Source of the DNA: an uncultured Clostridia bacterium
GTDB lineage: Bacteria; Bacillota; Clostridia; Oscillospirales; Ruminococcaceae
Direction: 5' to 3'
Assembly: GCA_947389015.1 (NCBI GenBank)
Contig: CANDVA010000005.1
Coordinates: forward strand, 62,001 to 126,000
Length of the DNA: 64,000 nt
The notes below the pieces were generated by a model that did no database searches, was not told where the DNA came from, and worked only from the letters and a program-made list of their open reading frames with translations. Both the position numbers and the translations under genes were made by a program. Positions 32,837-42,529 of the stretch are shown piece after piece; the stretch's first letter is position 1; every line of letters starts with the position of its first letter.

Positions 32837-33184
32837 ATGAGAAGTGAAATTTTAAAGAGGATTAACGAGCTGTTTGATTCGTATGATTTGTTCGGCGGAT
32901 CGGGCAGCGAAGAAGCGCTCGAAACGATCAGGGAGGAGTTTCCCGACATAACGGAGGAGGAGCTCAAAGAATTCGGGGAGTATTTGGACGGCTTCTATGA
33001 TTATTGCTTGGAGTACGGCGACATATTGGCGGAAAAATACAAGTTGCCGTTTTTACCGACAAGCGGGGAAGCCAAAAAGGAGATTGCCGAATACGTTGCT
33101 GTATGCAGGGAAAAATACCCCGAAATCGACGAGAAGCATATCATTGAGCTTTTTTCAACGGATTGTTGGCTGACGAACAGATGA
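32837..33184 (+). CDS. unidentified acidic protein, 115 aa
   Basis: A 115-residue, strongly acidic, helical protein (MRSEILKRINELFDSYDLFGG...). An excellent aaggagg site precedes ATG 32837. No family recognised. It lies between RpiR and the flavoprotein, 42 bp after RpiR. Confidence 0.65.
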   Translation: MRSEILKRINELFDSYDLFGGSGSEEALETIREEFPDITEEELKEFGEYLDGFYDYCLEYGDILAEKYKLPFLPTSGEAKKEIAEYVAVCREKYPEIDEKHIIELFSTDCWLTNR

Positions 33185-33212
33185 AAGAAAGAGAGCTTTA
33201 AGAGGTAAACAA

Positions 33213-34439
33213 TTGTCGGATATAATAGTAGTCGGCGGCGGTGCGGCGGGAATGACGGCGGCAATAACGGCAGCGGAAAACGGCGCAAAGGTGCTGCTTA
33301 TCGAAAAGAACGACCACATGGGAAAAAAGCTCGCGATAACGGGCAAAGGCCGCTGTAACGTCACCAATAACTGCGGTTTGAACACGCTTATGGAGAATAT
33401 TCCCCATAACGGAAGATTTTTGTACAGCGCTCTGGCGCAGTGGCTGCCACGCGATACAATGGAGTTTTTCGAGAGCATGGGCGTGCCGCTGAAAACCGAG
33501 CGCGGACAGCGCGTTTTCCCCGTCTCGGACAAGGCGGCGGATATCGTGAACGCGCTTACAATGCGGCTTGATCGGCTTGGCGTCGAGACCGTCCGCGAAA
33601 ACGTCCGCTCGCTGGTAATAGAGGGCGGAATTTGCTGCGGTGTTAATACGCATAATCGTCAATTTCGGGCAAGCTCGGTGATATTGGCGACGGGCGGTGC
33701 GTCGTACCCGAAAACGGGCTCCGACGGTTACGGCTACCGCCTCGCGGAACAGGCGGGTCACACGATAATTACGCCGCGTCCTTCGCTGTCGGCGCTTGTA
33801 ACGGAGGAAAAATGGGTGCGCAAAGCCGCGGGGCTGATCTTGAAAAACGCGGCGGTAAAGCTTCTCGATAACGGAAAAACTATCTACGAGGACTTCGGCG
33901 AGCTTACGTTCACTGCCGACGGCGTAGGCGGCGCGACGGTGCTGAGCGCTTCGGCGCACATTCCCGAAATGTCGGACAACCGTTACACAGTCACGATAGA
34001 TTTGAAACCCGCGCTCACGGAAAAGCAGTTAGACGCGCGTATCCTGCGCGATTTCGCGGAGCTGCGCGGCGGCGCGTTCGGGCAAAGCCTGCGCAAGCTG
34101 CTGCCGAAAGACCTTTTTGAACCCGTCTCGGAAATAACAGATATTCCGCTTGAAAAGAAAATCAGCGAAATCAACAAAACAGAGCGAAAAAAAATAGTAA
34201 ATACGCTGAAATTTTTGACTTTGAAAATCAAATGCTTCCGATCGATAGACGAAGCGATAATCACGCGCGGCGGCGTAAACGTAAAGGAGATATCTCCAAA
34301 AACGCTTGAGAGCAAGCTTTGTAAAGCTCTTTATTTTGCAGGGGAGATAATCGACGCGGATGCGTACACCGGAGGCTTTAATCTTCAGATAGCGTTCGCG
34401 ACGGGAAGACTTGCGGGTATTTCCGCCGTAAATTCGTGA
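33213..34439 (+). CDS. HI0933/YhiN-family FAD-dependent oxidoreductase
   Basis: A 408-residue flavoprotein. Dinucleotide-binding GGGAAGMTAAITAAENGAKVLLIEKNDHMGKKLAITGKGRCNVTNNC at the N-terminus and VILATGGASYPKTGSDGYGYRLAEQAGH are HI0933 signatures. C-terminal ITRGGVNVKEISPKTLESKLCKALYFAGEIIDADAYTGGFNLQIAFATGRLAG completes the fold. The start is TTG 33213 after agaggt. Substrate unknown; family members occur near cmk in Clostridia, as here. Confidence 0.92.
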   Translation: MSDIIVVGGGAAGMTAAITAAENGAKVLLIEKNDHMGKKLAITGKGRCNVTNNCGLNTLMENIPHNGRFLYSALAQWLPRDTMEFFESMGVPLKTERGQRVFPVSDKAADIVNALTMRLDRLGVETVRENVRSLVIEGGICCGVNTHNRQFRASSVILATGGASYPKTGSDGYGYRLAEQAGHTIITPRPSLSALVTEEKWVRKAAGLILKNAAVKLLDNGKTIYEDFGELTFTADGVGGATVLSASAHIPEMSDNRYTVTIDLKPALTEKQLDARILRDFAELRGGAFGQSLRKLLPKDLFEPVSEITDIPLEKKISEINKTERKKIVNTLKFLTLKIKCFRSIDEAIITRGGVNVKEISPKTLESKLCKALYFAGEIIDADAYTGGFNLQIAFATGRLAGISAVNS

Positions 34440-34468
34440 AAAATTGATGAAAAATCTTAAAAAACCTC

Positions 34469-34497
34469 TTGCATTTTTTATTGGAGTGTGTTATAAT
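34469..34497 (+). promoter_or_regulatory. promoter of the cmk-plsC-ispH/rpsA operon
   Basis: TTGCAT (34469-34474), 17-bp spacer, TATAAT (34492-34497). Confidence 0.75.
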
Positions 34498-34570
34498 GAA
34501 GTGATTGATAAGGGTAAATTGTACCTTTTTCATCATTTTACATTTTTTGCCTGTTCGGAGTGTGCTTGAT

Positions 34571-35239
34571 TTGAAGCTGATTTCTGTTGCAATCGACGGT
34601 CCTGTAGGCGCGGGAAAAAGCACTATTGCGAGAACCGCTGCCGAGCGTCTGAATTATATTTATTGCGATACCGGCGCGCTGTACCGCGCGGTCGGATTGT
34701 ATTGCCACAGAAACGGCGTCGATCTGAATGATCCGTCGGCTATTGCCGTCAGCATGGGAGAGATCAACGCGGATATCCGCTTGGCGAATGGCGTTCAGCG
34801 GATATTTCTTAATGAAGAGGACGTGTCGGAGGAGATAAGGCTTCCCGAAATATCTATGGCGGCGAGCGCGGTCTCCGCGGTTCCCGAGGTAAGATCGGCG
34901 CTGCTTGGCTTACAGCGCGATATTGCCGAAAAGAACAGCGTTATCATGGACGGTCGCGATATCGGAACGGTAGTACTGCCGAATGCGGACGTGAAGATAT
35001 TTCTTACTGCAAAGCCCGAGATACGCGCTAGAAGGCGCTATGACGAGCTTATAGCAAAGGGCAAGGATGTGACGTTCGAGGAGGTTCTGAACGATCTCAA
35101 TCAGCGTGATTACAACGACTCGCACCGAACCGCGGCCCCCCTCAGACAAGCTGCCGACGCGGTTCTCGCGGATACCTCGGAGCTTGACTTCGGGCAGTCC
35201 GTTGATCTGGTGTGCGGACTGATAAAGGAGCGGCTGTAA
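34571..35239 (+). CDS. cmk: (d)CMP kinase
   Basis: A 222-residue cytidylate kinase making CDP/dCDP from CMP/dCMP. P-loop AIDGPVGAGKST, CMP-binding YCDTGALYRAVG, DGRDIGTVVLPNADVKIFLTA and lid region RARRRYDELIAKGKDVTFEEVLNDLNQRDYNDSHR are all present. TTG 34571 is chosen as start (MKLISVAIDGPVG), 10 nt after cggag; the open frame reaches back to 34505 but those residues are not family-like. It overlaps the plsC start by one base. Confidence 0.92.
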   Translation: MKLISVAIDGPVGAGKSTIARTAAERLNYIYCDTGALYRAVGLYCHRNGVDLNDPSAIAVSMGEINADIRLANGVQRIFLNEEDVSEEIRLPEISMAASAVSAVPEVRSALLGLQRDIAEKNSVIMDGRDIGTVVLPNADVKIFLTAKPEIRARRRYDELIAKGKDVTFEEVLNDLNQRDYNDSHRTAAPLRQAADAVLADTSELDFGQSVDLVCGLIKERL

Positions 35240-35844
35240 TGTTCTACGAGATAGCACGCGGTCTTGTAAACTTCGTGTTTCACATCTGGTTTCACATTAC
35301 CGTCATGGGAAAGGGAAATATCCCGAAAGCTAAGGGCGGCTATATAATCGCGTCCAATCACGTTTCCAATAACGACCCGCCTATGGTCGGTATCGTTTTC
35401 AAGGGAAAGTATACATTTATGGCAAAGGATGAGCTTTTTCATCTTAATCCGATATTTACTTGGCTGATAAAAAAGCTCGGTGCGTTCCCCGTAAAGCGCG
35501 GTTCTAAGGACACCAAAGCTATAGACAGCGCGCTGGAGAGCTTAAACCACGGAAGGATATTTGTGATCTTTCCCGAGGGTACTCGTTCAAAAACGGGTGA
35601 ACTTGGCAAGCCGAAAAGCGGCGTTTCGCTGATAGCGGCGCGGGCAAAAGTTCCCGTTGTGCCTGTGTTTGTGAAGTACGGACGTAAGAAGATTCGTCAG
35701 AACGTTCTGGTGTCGATAGGTGAGCCTATTCCAGCCGAGAATTTTGACGTTGACTATACCGATAAGCACGCTATACGCAAGGTCAGCGAGGAAATAATGG
35801 GAAGAATTTCCGAGTTGAAGGAGAGCGCTCCCGATGTATATTGA
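35239..35844 (+). CDS. plsC: 1-acyl-sn-glycerol-3-phosphate acyltransferase
   Basis: A 201-residue PlsC-type acyltransferase in phosphatidic acid synthesis. The catalytic motif NHVSNNDPP is the HX4D block written as HVSNND, and FPEGTRSKTGELGKPKSGV is the substrate-binding block. An N-terminal hydrophobic segment anchors it to the membrane. ATG 35239 overlaps the cmk stop (TAATG). cmk-plsC-ispH/rpsA is a known clostridial order. Confidence 0.93.
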   Translation: MFYEIARGLVNFVFHIWFHITVMGKGNIPKAKGGYIIASNHVSNNDPPMVGIVFKGKYTFMAKDELFHLNPIFTWLIKKLGAFPVKRGSKDTKAIDSALESLNHGRIFVIFPEGTRSKTGELGKPKSGVSLIAARAKVPVVPVFVKYGRKKIRQNVLVSIGEPIPAENFDVDYTDKHAIRKVSEEIMGRISELKESAPDVY

Positions 35845-37795
35845 GATTGCGGAAAAAGCGGGCTTCTGCTTCGGAGTGGAACGGGCTATTGCGTTGGCGG
35901 AGCGGGCTGCCGAAAGGTACGGAGAAGTTTGTACGCTTGGCGAGCTTATCCACAACGAGCGGGCTGTCGCTGAGTTGGAAAGAAAAGGTGTACGCTCGGT
36001 TGTAAACGTTTCCGAAGCCGAGGGAAAACCGCTGATAATACGCTCTCACGGAGTGTCAAGAGTTGTCGAGACCGAAGCGCGTAAGTACGCGTCCGAGGTA
36101 ATAGACGCTACCTGTCCTTTTGTTAAGAAAATTCACAATATCGTTGCCGATCTGCCCGAGAACGCAAAAGCGATCGTATTGGGCGACAGTAATCACCCGG
36201 AGGTCGTCGGGATAATGGGCAGCGCGCGCTGCACGGCGTTTGCGTGCAGAGATTTCGAAGAGATAGAAAACCTATTTGAGTGCGGCGATATCGCCGAAAA
36301 CGATACGGCAATATTAGTCGCTCAGACTACCTTCGACCGCAGCAGATTTTTGGAGTACTCCCGAACAGTCGGGAAAAGGTACGGCTGCGTTAAGATATAC
36401 GATACAATATGCGATGCTACCGTAAAGCGCCAGGATTGCGCGCGGGAGCTTGCAAAACGGGCTGCGCTGATGATCGTTGTCGGAGGAAGAAGCAGCTCGA
36501 ACACAAGGAAGCTGGCGGACATCTGCGGCGAATACTGTGAAACGGTGTTCGTGACCTCTGCCGATGAGATTCCTTTGCGGGTCTTGAAAGACCTGCGATC
36601 CGATAGTCTTATCGGAATAACGGCAGGAGCTTCGACTCCCGCTTATACCATTAAGGAGGTTCATGAAATAATGAACGAAGAAATCAACAAAATCAACAAT
36701 GAAAATGAGGAGGACTTTGCTTCGCTGCTTGAGCAGGATCAGTCTTTTAACAGATTATATACCGGCAAAAGAGTCAAGGCTACGGTAGTCAGCGTATCCA
36801 AGAAGGAAGCTGTCGTTGAGGTCGGCGCAAAGCAGACAGGCTACATAGTCCGCGAGGAGCTGACTAACGATCCCAACGCAGAGGTCGAGGATATCGTTAA
36901 GCCCGGCGACGTTATCGACGCGGTCGTGGTAAAGGTCGACGATTCCGTCGGCACCGCGGCTCTTTCCAAGAAGCGCGTTGACGCTCAGCTCGGTCTTGAG
37001 AAGCTCCAGGCGGTAAAGGAGTCCGCGGAGACTATCGAGGGCACGGTAGCACAGGTAGTAAAGGGCGGCGTTATCGTAATTTACGAGAACACCCGCGTAT
37101 TTATTCCCGCGTCTCACACAGGCGTTCCGCGCGGCGGAAAGCTCGACGATCTGCTCAAGAAGTCCGTTAAGTTCAAGATCATCGAGGTCACGAACGAGCG
37201 CGGCGGCAGAGTTGTAGGCTCTATCCGTCAGGCTAATAAGGAAGTCCGCGACGCAGAGAGAGCTAAGTTCTGGGAGAGTATCGAGGTCGGACAGAAGTTT
37301 GACGGCGAGGTTCGCTCCATTGAAAGCTATGGCGTATTTGTAGATATCGGTCCCGTTGACGGCTTGGTTCACACCGCAGATCTGACATGGAACAGAGTTG
37401 GTCACCCGAAAGATATCGTTAAGGTCGGCGACAAGATCAGCGTTGTCGTAAAGAGCTTCGATCCCGAGAAGAAGAGAGTTTCTCTCTCCGCAAAGGATCC
37501 CGACGACAATCCTTGGACAAAGTTCGTTTCCGAGTATCGGAAAGGCGATGTTATCAAGGCGACGGTCGTTTCTATCACCGAGTTCGGCGCGTTTGCGCAG
37601 ATCATTCCGGGAGTTGACGGTCTTATTCACATCTCGCAGATATCCACCGAGAGAGTTACAAGCATTGCTTCCGTTCTCACGGTAGGTCAGGAGGTCGAGG
37701 TCAAGATCATCGACATCGACGAGGAAAAGAACAGAGTAAGCCTTTCTATCAAGGCGCTCATGGAGACAGCAGCACCCGCCGAGGACGAAGAGTAA
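35834..37795 (+). CDS. ispH: IspH-ribosomal protein S1 fusion
   Basis: A 653-residue fusion. Residues 1-285 are 4-hydroxy-3-methylbut-2-enyl diphosphate reductase (MEP isoprenoid pathway), with cluster/active-site Cys regions EKAGFCFGVERAI, DATCPFVKKIH and YDTICDATVKRQ. After an acidic linker (residues about 285-305) come four S1 RNA-binding domains (starts near 308, 390, 475, 560) like ribosomal protein S1. This fusion is known in many Clostridia. The start overlaps plsC by 11 bp. The gene is the last of the operon. Confidence 0.94.
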   Translation: MYIEIAEKAGFCFGVERAIALAERAAERYGEVCTLGELIHNERAVAELERKGVRSVVNVSEAEGKPLIIRSHGVSRVVETEARKYASEVIDATCPFVKKIHNIVADLPENAKAIVLGDSNHPEVVGIMGSARCTAFACRDFEEIENLFECGDIAENDTAILVAQTTFDRSRFLEYSRTVGKRYGCVKIYDTICDATVKRQDCARELAKRAALMIVVGGRSSSNTRKLADICGEYCETVFVTSADEIPLRVLKDLRSDSLIGITAGASTPAYTIKEVHEIMNEEINKINNENEEDFASLLEQDQSFNRLYTGKRVKATVVSVSKKEAVVEVGAKQTGYIVREELTNDPNAEVEDIVKPGDVIDAVVVKVDDSVGTAALSKKRVDAQLGLEKLQAVKESAETIEGTVAQVVKGGVIVIYENTRVFIPASHTGVPRGGKLDDLLKKSVKFKIIEVTNERGGRVVGSIRQANKEVRDAERAKFWESIEVGQKFDGEVRSIESYGVFVDIGPVDGLVHTADLTWNRVGHPKDIVKVGDKISVVVKSFDPEKKRVSLSAKDPDDNPWTKFVSEYRKGDVIKATVVSITEFGAFAQIIPGVDGLIHISQISTERVTSIASVLTVGQEVEVKIIDIDEEKNRVSLSIKALMETAAPAEDEE

Positions 37796-37805
37796 TTCAA
37801 AAGCC

Positions 37806-37833
37806 AAGAGGACGTTCGCGCGTCCTCTTTTTT
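37806..37833 (+). terminator. terminator of the cmk-plsC-ispH/rpsA operon
   Basis: The stem aagaggacg/cgtcctctt (37806-37814 with 37821-37829) is followed by a T run. Confidence 0.92.
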
Positions 37834-37842
37834 ATGCGGAAA

Positions 37843-37873
37843 AATGCCGAGGGCTGATTTAAACCTCGGCATT
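37843..37873 (-). terminator. terminator of the ECF sigma operon
   Basis: The stem aatgccgagg/cctcggcatt (37843-37852 with 37864-37873) is followed on the minus strand by T residues. Confidence 0.8.
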
Positions 37874-37879
37874 GTTTGT

Positions 37880-40039
37880 TTATGATCTTGAATATGTATT
37901 GCTTTCAAAATCTATTGTAATAGTGCCCTTGTCGTCAACAATAGCATTTTTTTCAAAATCTACCTTGAAATCGCCGCCAACATACTGCGCAGAGCCGGTC
38001 GCCGGCGCGGGAGCGTAATCCTTATCATATTTCAGCTTGGTTATCGTGTCATTTTCGATCTTGTAAAGCATAGCATAATGATCTACCCCTGCCCACGGCT
38101 CAAAGGCGGAATACATAACAAATCCCATGCTATCCTTCATTTCAAACGGATGAAGATAATCGGATATTTTTAACCCAACGAGTGAAAAAGAATCGTCTGC
38201 GTCAACACGCGCAACTATCTCCCCGTTCTTTTCGACCGCGATAAACAGCTTGTCATAATCCACCAATACCTCATCGGCGGGTCTCACGCCGTGCCCCAAC
38301 AGATAAAATCTGTATTCCGCGGCTTCCTTGACGTCCAATATAACCCGTTGCTGAATGTCGAATGTGTTTTCGTTATACGGCTTATAGTCGCCGATATTGA
38401 TCTCATCCGACCCAATAACGGTTTCCGTATAAGTGACCTTGTCGAAGTCGAAAACATACTTTTTGCCGTCGAGTATAAGCGCGTTTTCCTCCGGCAGCAG
38501 AGTGACCTTTCCGTTCGCCTCGGAAACAGTGCCGTCAAACGGGTCGCGTTCGTCATATCCCAAAGGTGAGGTGGTAAACTCGATCATAACGTCGTTCTTT
38601 ATCGTGCCATAAGTCGGGGTGCCGGGCAACTGTACGGATTTTTTATCCAGCCCGAAAACTATCCCGTCTTTCATTTCATAGGCGTCGGGGAGCAGATCGG
38701 TGAACCCTTTCTCGGTAAGTATAAGAGTTCTTACGCCCGTGCCGTTTTCACCGGTCACATGTATGACCTTGCCGTCTCTTGAAATGACCGAGCACACTCC
38801 ATCCGCCATAAAGCGCGTATTTTCATCATCTTTTTGGATAACAAAGGAAGTCCTGAGGTTTTCCCCGATTATCGAGAGCGTGTACTCGCCGACCTGCTTT
38901 TCCGCGATGGTCGCCTTAGGCAGCGCGTTGGTTATATCGTTGGGATTGTCTCCCGCGTCGGGGATCTCGGACATATCGACCATTGGGTATTCGGAGAGAT
39001 CAAACCCGATATCTTCTTGAGATCTTATGCTTACGGTAAAGTGTGGAGCGTTATCGTAAGGATTTTTCCCGAAATTCTCACACGCGAAGGTATAAACCAG
39101 ATCGCCGTCCGTAAGCGTATTTTTTCTTTCGTCAACCTTGTAAGAGGGCGTAAGCTCCGTATTCATATCAAACTCCGCACCGCCTATGTCGGTAAAACTG
39201 CCCATAAGCGGCATAAGCTCGTCGTCGACGATAGAGAAAAATGTCGCTTCATACCCGATAGAAGCATCGGGACCCAGTTCGCCCGGGTATTTGAAAATGA
39301 TAAGCGGCGCGCTGCTCAGCTCGTAATACTCGAGGTAAACATTCTCTTTCTTGTCGGCAATATACCCGAGGTTGCCCGTATTGAACGAATATCCCGCCTG
39401 TCCCATGGAAACGCTGCGTGTATGCGGAGCGTCGTCGGACAGTACCTTTCCGTCCTTTGCGAGAGCAAGCTTTACATGGTATGAATACAGGAGCTCGGGA
39501 TCGCTGCTCTTGTCTATGTGGATATATTCTCCGAGCATATACAGCTCATACTCGCCGCATTTCAGCGTCTCAAGCGTCGCTTTTTGCAGCTTTTTATCCT
39601 GCTGCGTCATCTGAGTTTCAAACCCGCTGCCGTTGAGGTCGGGAACCTTTTCAAGGTCTATCGGCGGATAATCCTCAAGGCGAATCACCTCATTATCGGT
39701 TATCACGGGAACGCTGCTGTCCTCGGAGGAAGTACTGCTGCTTGTTTCGACAGACGAAACGCCGCTATCCGATGTAAAGGGAGCGTCGGATGACAGCTCG
39801 CTGTCGGGATTGTTGGGACCGACAAACCCCGCGTTTTTGCTTATAATGTCAGCGCCGATCACGACCGCAGCGATTATCGCCACACACGCGGCTATCGGCA
39901 GGAAAATGCCGAGAAATCCCCTGATCGGTCGGTGCTCGCTCACGACCTCTACGCCGTGCTGTTCGTCGGGAATACGCGCCTCCTCGTAAAACTTGTCGTC
40001 TATCTCGCCGAGGAGCTCGAATAATTCGGTGCTTTTCAT
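37880..40039 (-). CDS. membrane-anchored ECF partner protein with triplicated ectodomain
   Basis: A 719-residue protein: cytoplasmic N-terminus (1-40), one membrane helix (about 41-66), a Ser/Thr/acidic linker (70-115), then an extracytoplasmic part. The ectodomain shows three related modules of about 190-220 residues, each opened by a DYPPID/EYPMVD/DYKPYN-like motif (near 123, 350 and 537) followed by GEYELYMLGE, GEYTLSIIGE and AEYRFYLLGH. It starts 4 bp inside the sigma gene, so it is likely the anti-sigma or sensory partner. No catalytic motif is recognised. Confidence 0.72.
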   Translation of the reverse strand: MKSTELFELLGEIDDKFYEEARIPDEQHGVEVVSEHRPIRGFLGIFLPIAACVAIIAAVVIGADIISKNAGFVGPNNPDSELSSDAPFTSDSGVSSVETSSSTSSEDSSVPVITDNEVIRLEDYPPIDLEKVPDLNGSGFETQMTQQDKKLQKATLETLKCGEYELYMLGEYIHIDKSSDPELLYSYHVKLALAKDGKVLSDDAPHTRSVSMGQAGYSFNTGNLGYIADKKENVYLEYYELSSAPLIIFKYPGELGPDASIGYEATFFSIVDDELMPLMGSFTDIGGAEFDMNTELTPSYKVDERKNTLTDGDLVYTFACENFGKNPYDNAPHFTVSIRSQEDIGFDLSEYPMVDMSEIPDAGDNPNDITNALPKATIAEKQVGEYTLSIIGENLRTSFVIQKDDENTRFMADGVCSVISRDGKVIHVTGENGTGVRTLILTEKGFTDLLPDAYEMKDGIVFGLDKKSVQLPGTPTYGTIKNDVMIEFTTSPLGYDERDPFDGTVSEANGKVTLLPEENALILDGKKYVFDFDKVTYTETVIGSDEINIGDYKPYNENTFDIQQRVILDVKEAAEYRFYLLGHGVRPADEVLVDYDKLFIAVEKNGEIVARVDADDSFSLVGLKISDYLHPFEMKDSMGFVMYSAFEPWAGVDHYAMLYKIENDTITKLKYDKDYAPAPATGSAQYVGGDFKVDFEKNAIVDDKGTITIDFESNTYSRS

Positions 40040-40677
40040 AGCTCATATCCCTCCTTTTTCATAAATTCGCGCAGCTTTGCGCGTGTGCGGTTAAGACTTA
40101 CCGAAACGTTGTTCTCGCTCATGCCGAACCGCAGCGCGATAGAGCGCGTGCTTTCGCAATAGCAGTACCGCGACACGAACATCACGCGGCTCTTTGCGGG
40201 CAGCCTGCCGAGAAAGCGGTTGATAGCGGCGATCATTTCGTGCCGCTCGGCGGACGCCTCTACGCTGCTGCCGTCGGATACGCACTCCTCCAGCTCCTCG
40301 AAGATCAGCGCGGTCTCATCCCCGCCGCGTTTCCGCGTATGCTCGCGCCTGTATCTGTCTATCGCGATATTACGCGTGATCTTCGCCAGAAACGCGGAGA
40401 GTATGCGCGGTTTTTCGGGAGGAATGGTCTCCCATACCCGCATATATGTATCGTTGACACACTCCTCCGTATCCTGCGCGTTTTCAAGGATATTCCTCGC
40501 GATTGCCGAGCAGTAGCCGCCGTACTTGTTTCTGACAGCGGCAAGCCCGTTCTCGTTCCTGTCAAACAACATGCCGATTATTTCACTGTCGTCCAAACCT
40601 GCCGCACTCCTTTCCGAAACGTTTTCAAACACCGTGACCACACCACCCGACGGCGAAAATGCAATGTCATTGTTCAT
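40036..40677 (-). CDS. ECF-type RNA polymerase sigma factor
   Basis: A 213-residue sigma-70 family protein. Region 2 includes NAQDTEECVNDTYMRVWETIPP and FLAKITRNIAIDRYRREH; region 4 is LPAKSRVMFVSRYCYCESTRSIALRFGMSENNVSVSLNRTRAKLREFM. The start ATG 40677 lies 6 nt after gaggtg. It overlaps the partner gene by 4 bp. The target promoter motif is not evident; its own promoter at 40777-40805 looks sigma-A dependent. Confidence 0.92.
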   Translation of the reverse strand: MNNDIAFSPSGGVVTVFENVSERSAAGLDDSEIIGMLFDRNENGLAAVRNKYGGYCSAIARNILENAQDTEECVNDTYMRVWETIPPEKPRILSAFLAKITRNIAIDRYRREHTRKRGGDETALIFEELEECVSDGSSVEASAERHEMIAAINRFLGRLPAKSRVMFVSRYCYCESTRSIALRFGMSENNVSVSLNRTRAKLREFMKKEGYEL

Positions 40678-40776
40678 TTTTGTCACCTCACTGTTAAAAA
40701 AATAATGAAAAGAATAAAGGCAATTTATTTTCCCCTTCAACCGTAGTGACGTTAAATAAATCAAAATCTTACAAAA

Positions 40777-40805
40777 ATTTTATCATATTTTTTTAAAAAA
40801 GTCAA
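40777..40805 (-). promoter_or_regulatory. sigma-A promoter of the ECF sigma operon
   Basis: Minus strand TTGACT (plus 40800-40805), 17-bp spacer, TAAAAT (40777-40782). It lies in the 340-bp divergent spacer, which holds no gene. Confidence 0.65.
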
Positions 40806-40926
40806 ATTTCATGTAACTGTTTTCAGTAAACCGTTCGGATTTAACAATATTTTCTTTGACAATACGGCGTTTTATGTGAATTTACATTAAAAAACATACC
40901 TTATATATCATTATCTGTATATTCAC

Positions 40927-40955
40927 TTGACTTTTCAGCGTTTTTATAGTAAAAT
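40927..40955 (+). promoter_or_regulatory. promoter of the arabinofuranosidase gene
   Basis: TTGACT (40927-40932), 17-bp spacer, TAAAAT (40950-40955), about 63 bp before ATG 41018. Confidence 0.65.
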
Positions 40956-41017
40956 TATAATAAGCATTGCAGTCTTTTTCATAAAGGCAAATCCATATGC
41001 ATTAAAAGGAGAACGCT

Positions 41018-42496
41018 ATGAAAACCTTAAAGCTCACCGTAAACCCGCTTGATAAGCGTAGTAAAATTCGTAAAGAAATTTATTCCAACTTCTCCGAGCA
41101 CCTCGGACGCTGTATCTATGACGGCATATTCGTCGGCAAGGACAGCGATATCCCGAACATCGAGGGCTACCGTAAGGACGTTATTGAGGCGTTCAGGCAG
41201 ATAAAGCTCCCCGTGCTGCGCTGGCCGGGCGGTTGCTTCGCGGACGAGTATCATTGGATGGACGGTATCGGAGAGCCGTCCGAACGCAAAAAGATGATCA
41301 ACACCAACTGGGGCGGCGTAGTCGAGGACAACAGCTTCGGTACGCACGAGTTTATGCGCTTCTGCGAACTGGTCGGCTGCGAGCCGTATATAAGCGGCAA
41401 CGTCGGCAGCGGTACGGTCGAGGAGCTGGCAAAGTGGGTCGAATACATAACCTTCGACGGGATTTCGCCTATGGCGGAGCTTCGCAGGAAAAACGGCAGA
41501 GAAAAGCCGTGGAAGCTGAAATATCTCGGTATCGGCAACGAGAGCTGGGGCTGCGGCGGCAGTATGACCCCCGAATTCTACTGCGACAACTACCGCCGCT
41601 ATTCGACGTTCTGCCGCGAATATTCGGGTAACAAGCTCTTTAAGATCGCGTGCGGTCCGAGCGCCGACGATTTTAACTGGACGGACGTCTGCATGAAAAA
41701 TATAGGTGCGTGGGGAATGCAGGGGCTTTCGCTGCACTATTATACCATGCCGACGGGTAATTGGGAGCACAAAGGCAGCGCGACAGAGTTCTCCGACGAG
41801 GAGTACTACGATACCATAAACATAACACGTCATATCGAAACGCTCATCACGCGGCACAGCGGCATTATGGATCGCTATGATCCGCAGCGCAAGGTGGGGC
41901 TTATCATCGACGAGTGGGGCACATGGTATGACGTCGAGCCGGGCACAAACCCGGGATTCCTCTATCAGCAGAACACCATGCGTGACGCGATAGTAGCCGC
42001 CATAAATCTTAATATCTTCAACGAGCACTCCGACCGCGTCTTCATGGCGAATATCGCGCAGGCGGTGAATGTTTTGCAGGCTATTCTGCTTACAGAGGGC
42101 AATGCGACGGTCAAAACGCCGACCTACCACGTTTTCGACCTGTACAAGGAGCATCAGGACGCTGAACTGATATACAGCCATATCGAGAACGATACCGCTT
42201 ACGGCAATATCCCGTGCGTTTCACATTCTGCAAGTATCTCGGAGGATGGCACGATAACGATTACGCTGTCCAACTGTTCGCTGGATAAGGAGTTCACAGC
42301 GGATATCGGTGCGGCATTCGGCGAGATATCTGCCGCGAGCGGACGTATCCTTACGGGAGAAGTACATGCGCTCAACACCTTTGATAACCCCGAAAACGTG
42401 ACGATAAAGCCCCTTGACGTGAAAACGGAGAACGGACGCGCGGCGGTGATTCTTCCTCCGTGCAGCGTAACGGCTGTTTCACTTGCGTTAAAATAA
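41018..42496 (+). CDS. abfA: alpha-L-arabinofuranosidase, glycoside hydrolase family 51
   Basis: A 492-residue GH51 enzyme that removes terminal L-arabinofuranose from arabinan, arabinoxylan or pectin side chains. Acid/base Glu lies in [13 protein letters not shown] (near residue 175) and nucleophile Glu in [12 protein letters not shown] (near 294). [18 protein letters not shown] and the C-terminal beta-sandwich are typical. No signal peptide, so it acts on imported oligosaccharides. Ribosome site aaggag at 41006-41011. It complements the hexuronate operon in pectin use. Confidence 0.95.
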   Translation: MKTLKLTVNPLDKRSKIRKEIYSNFSEHLGRCIYDGIFVGKDSDIPNIEGYRKDVIEAFRQIKLPVLRWPGGCFADEYHWMDGIGEPSERKKMINTNWGGVVEDNSFGTHEFMRFCELVGCEPYISGNVGSGTVEELAKWVEYITFDGISPMAELRRKNGREKPWKLKYLGIGNESWGCGGSMTPEFYCDNYRRYSTFCREYSGNKLFKIACGPSADDFNWTDVCMKNIGAWGMQGLSLHYYTMPTGNWEHKGSATEFSDEEYYDTINITRHIETLITRHSGIMDRYDPQRKVGLIIDEWGTWYDVEPGTNPGFLYQQNTMRDAIVAAINLNIFNEHSDRVFMANIAQAVNVLQAILLTEGNATVKTPTYHVFDLYKEHQDAELIYSHIENDTAYGNIPCVSHSASISEDGTITITLSNCSLDKEFTADIGAAFGEISAASGRILTGEVHALNTFDNPENVTIKPLDVKTENGRAAVILPPCSVTAVSLALK

Positions 42497-42529
42497 ACCA
42501 AAATTTACAGACAAGGCGGATCTTCATAC

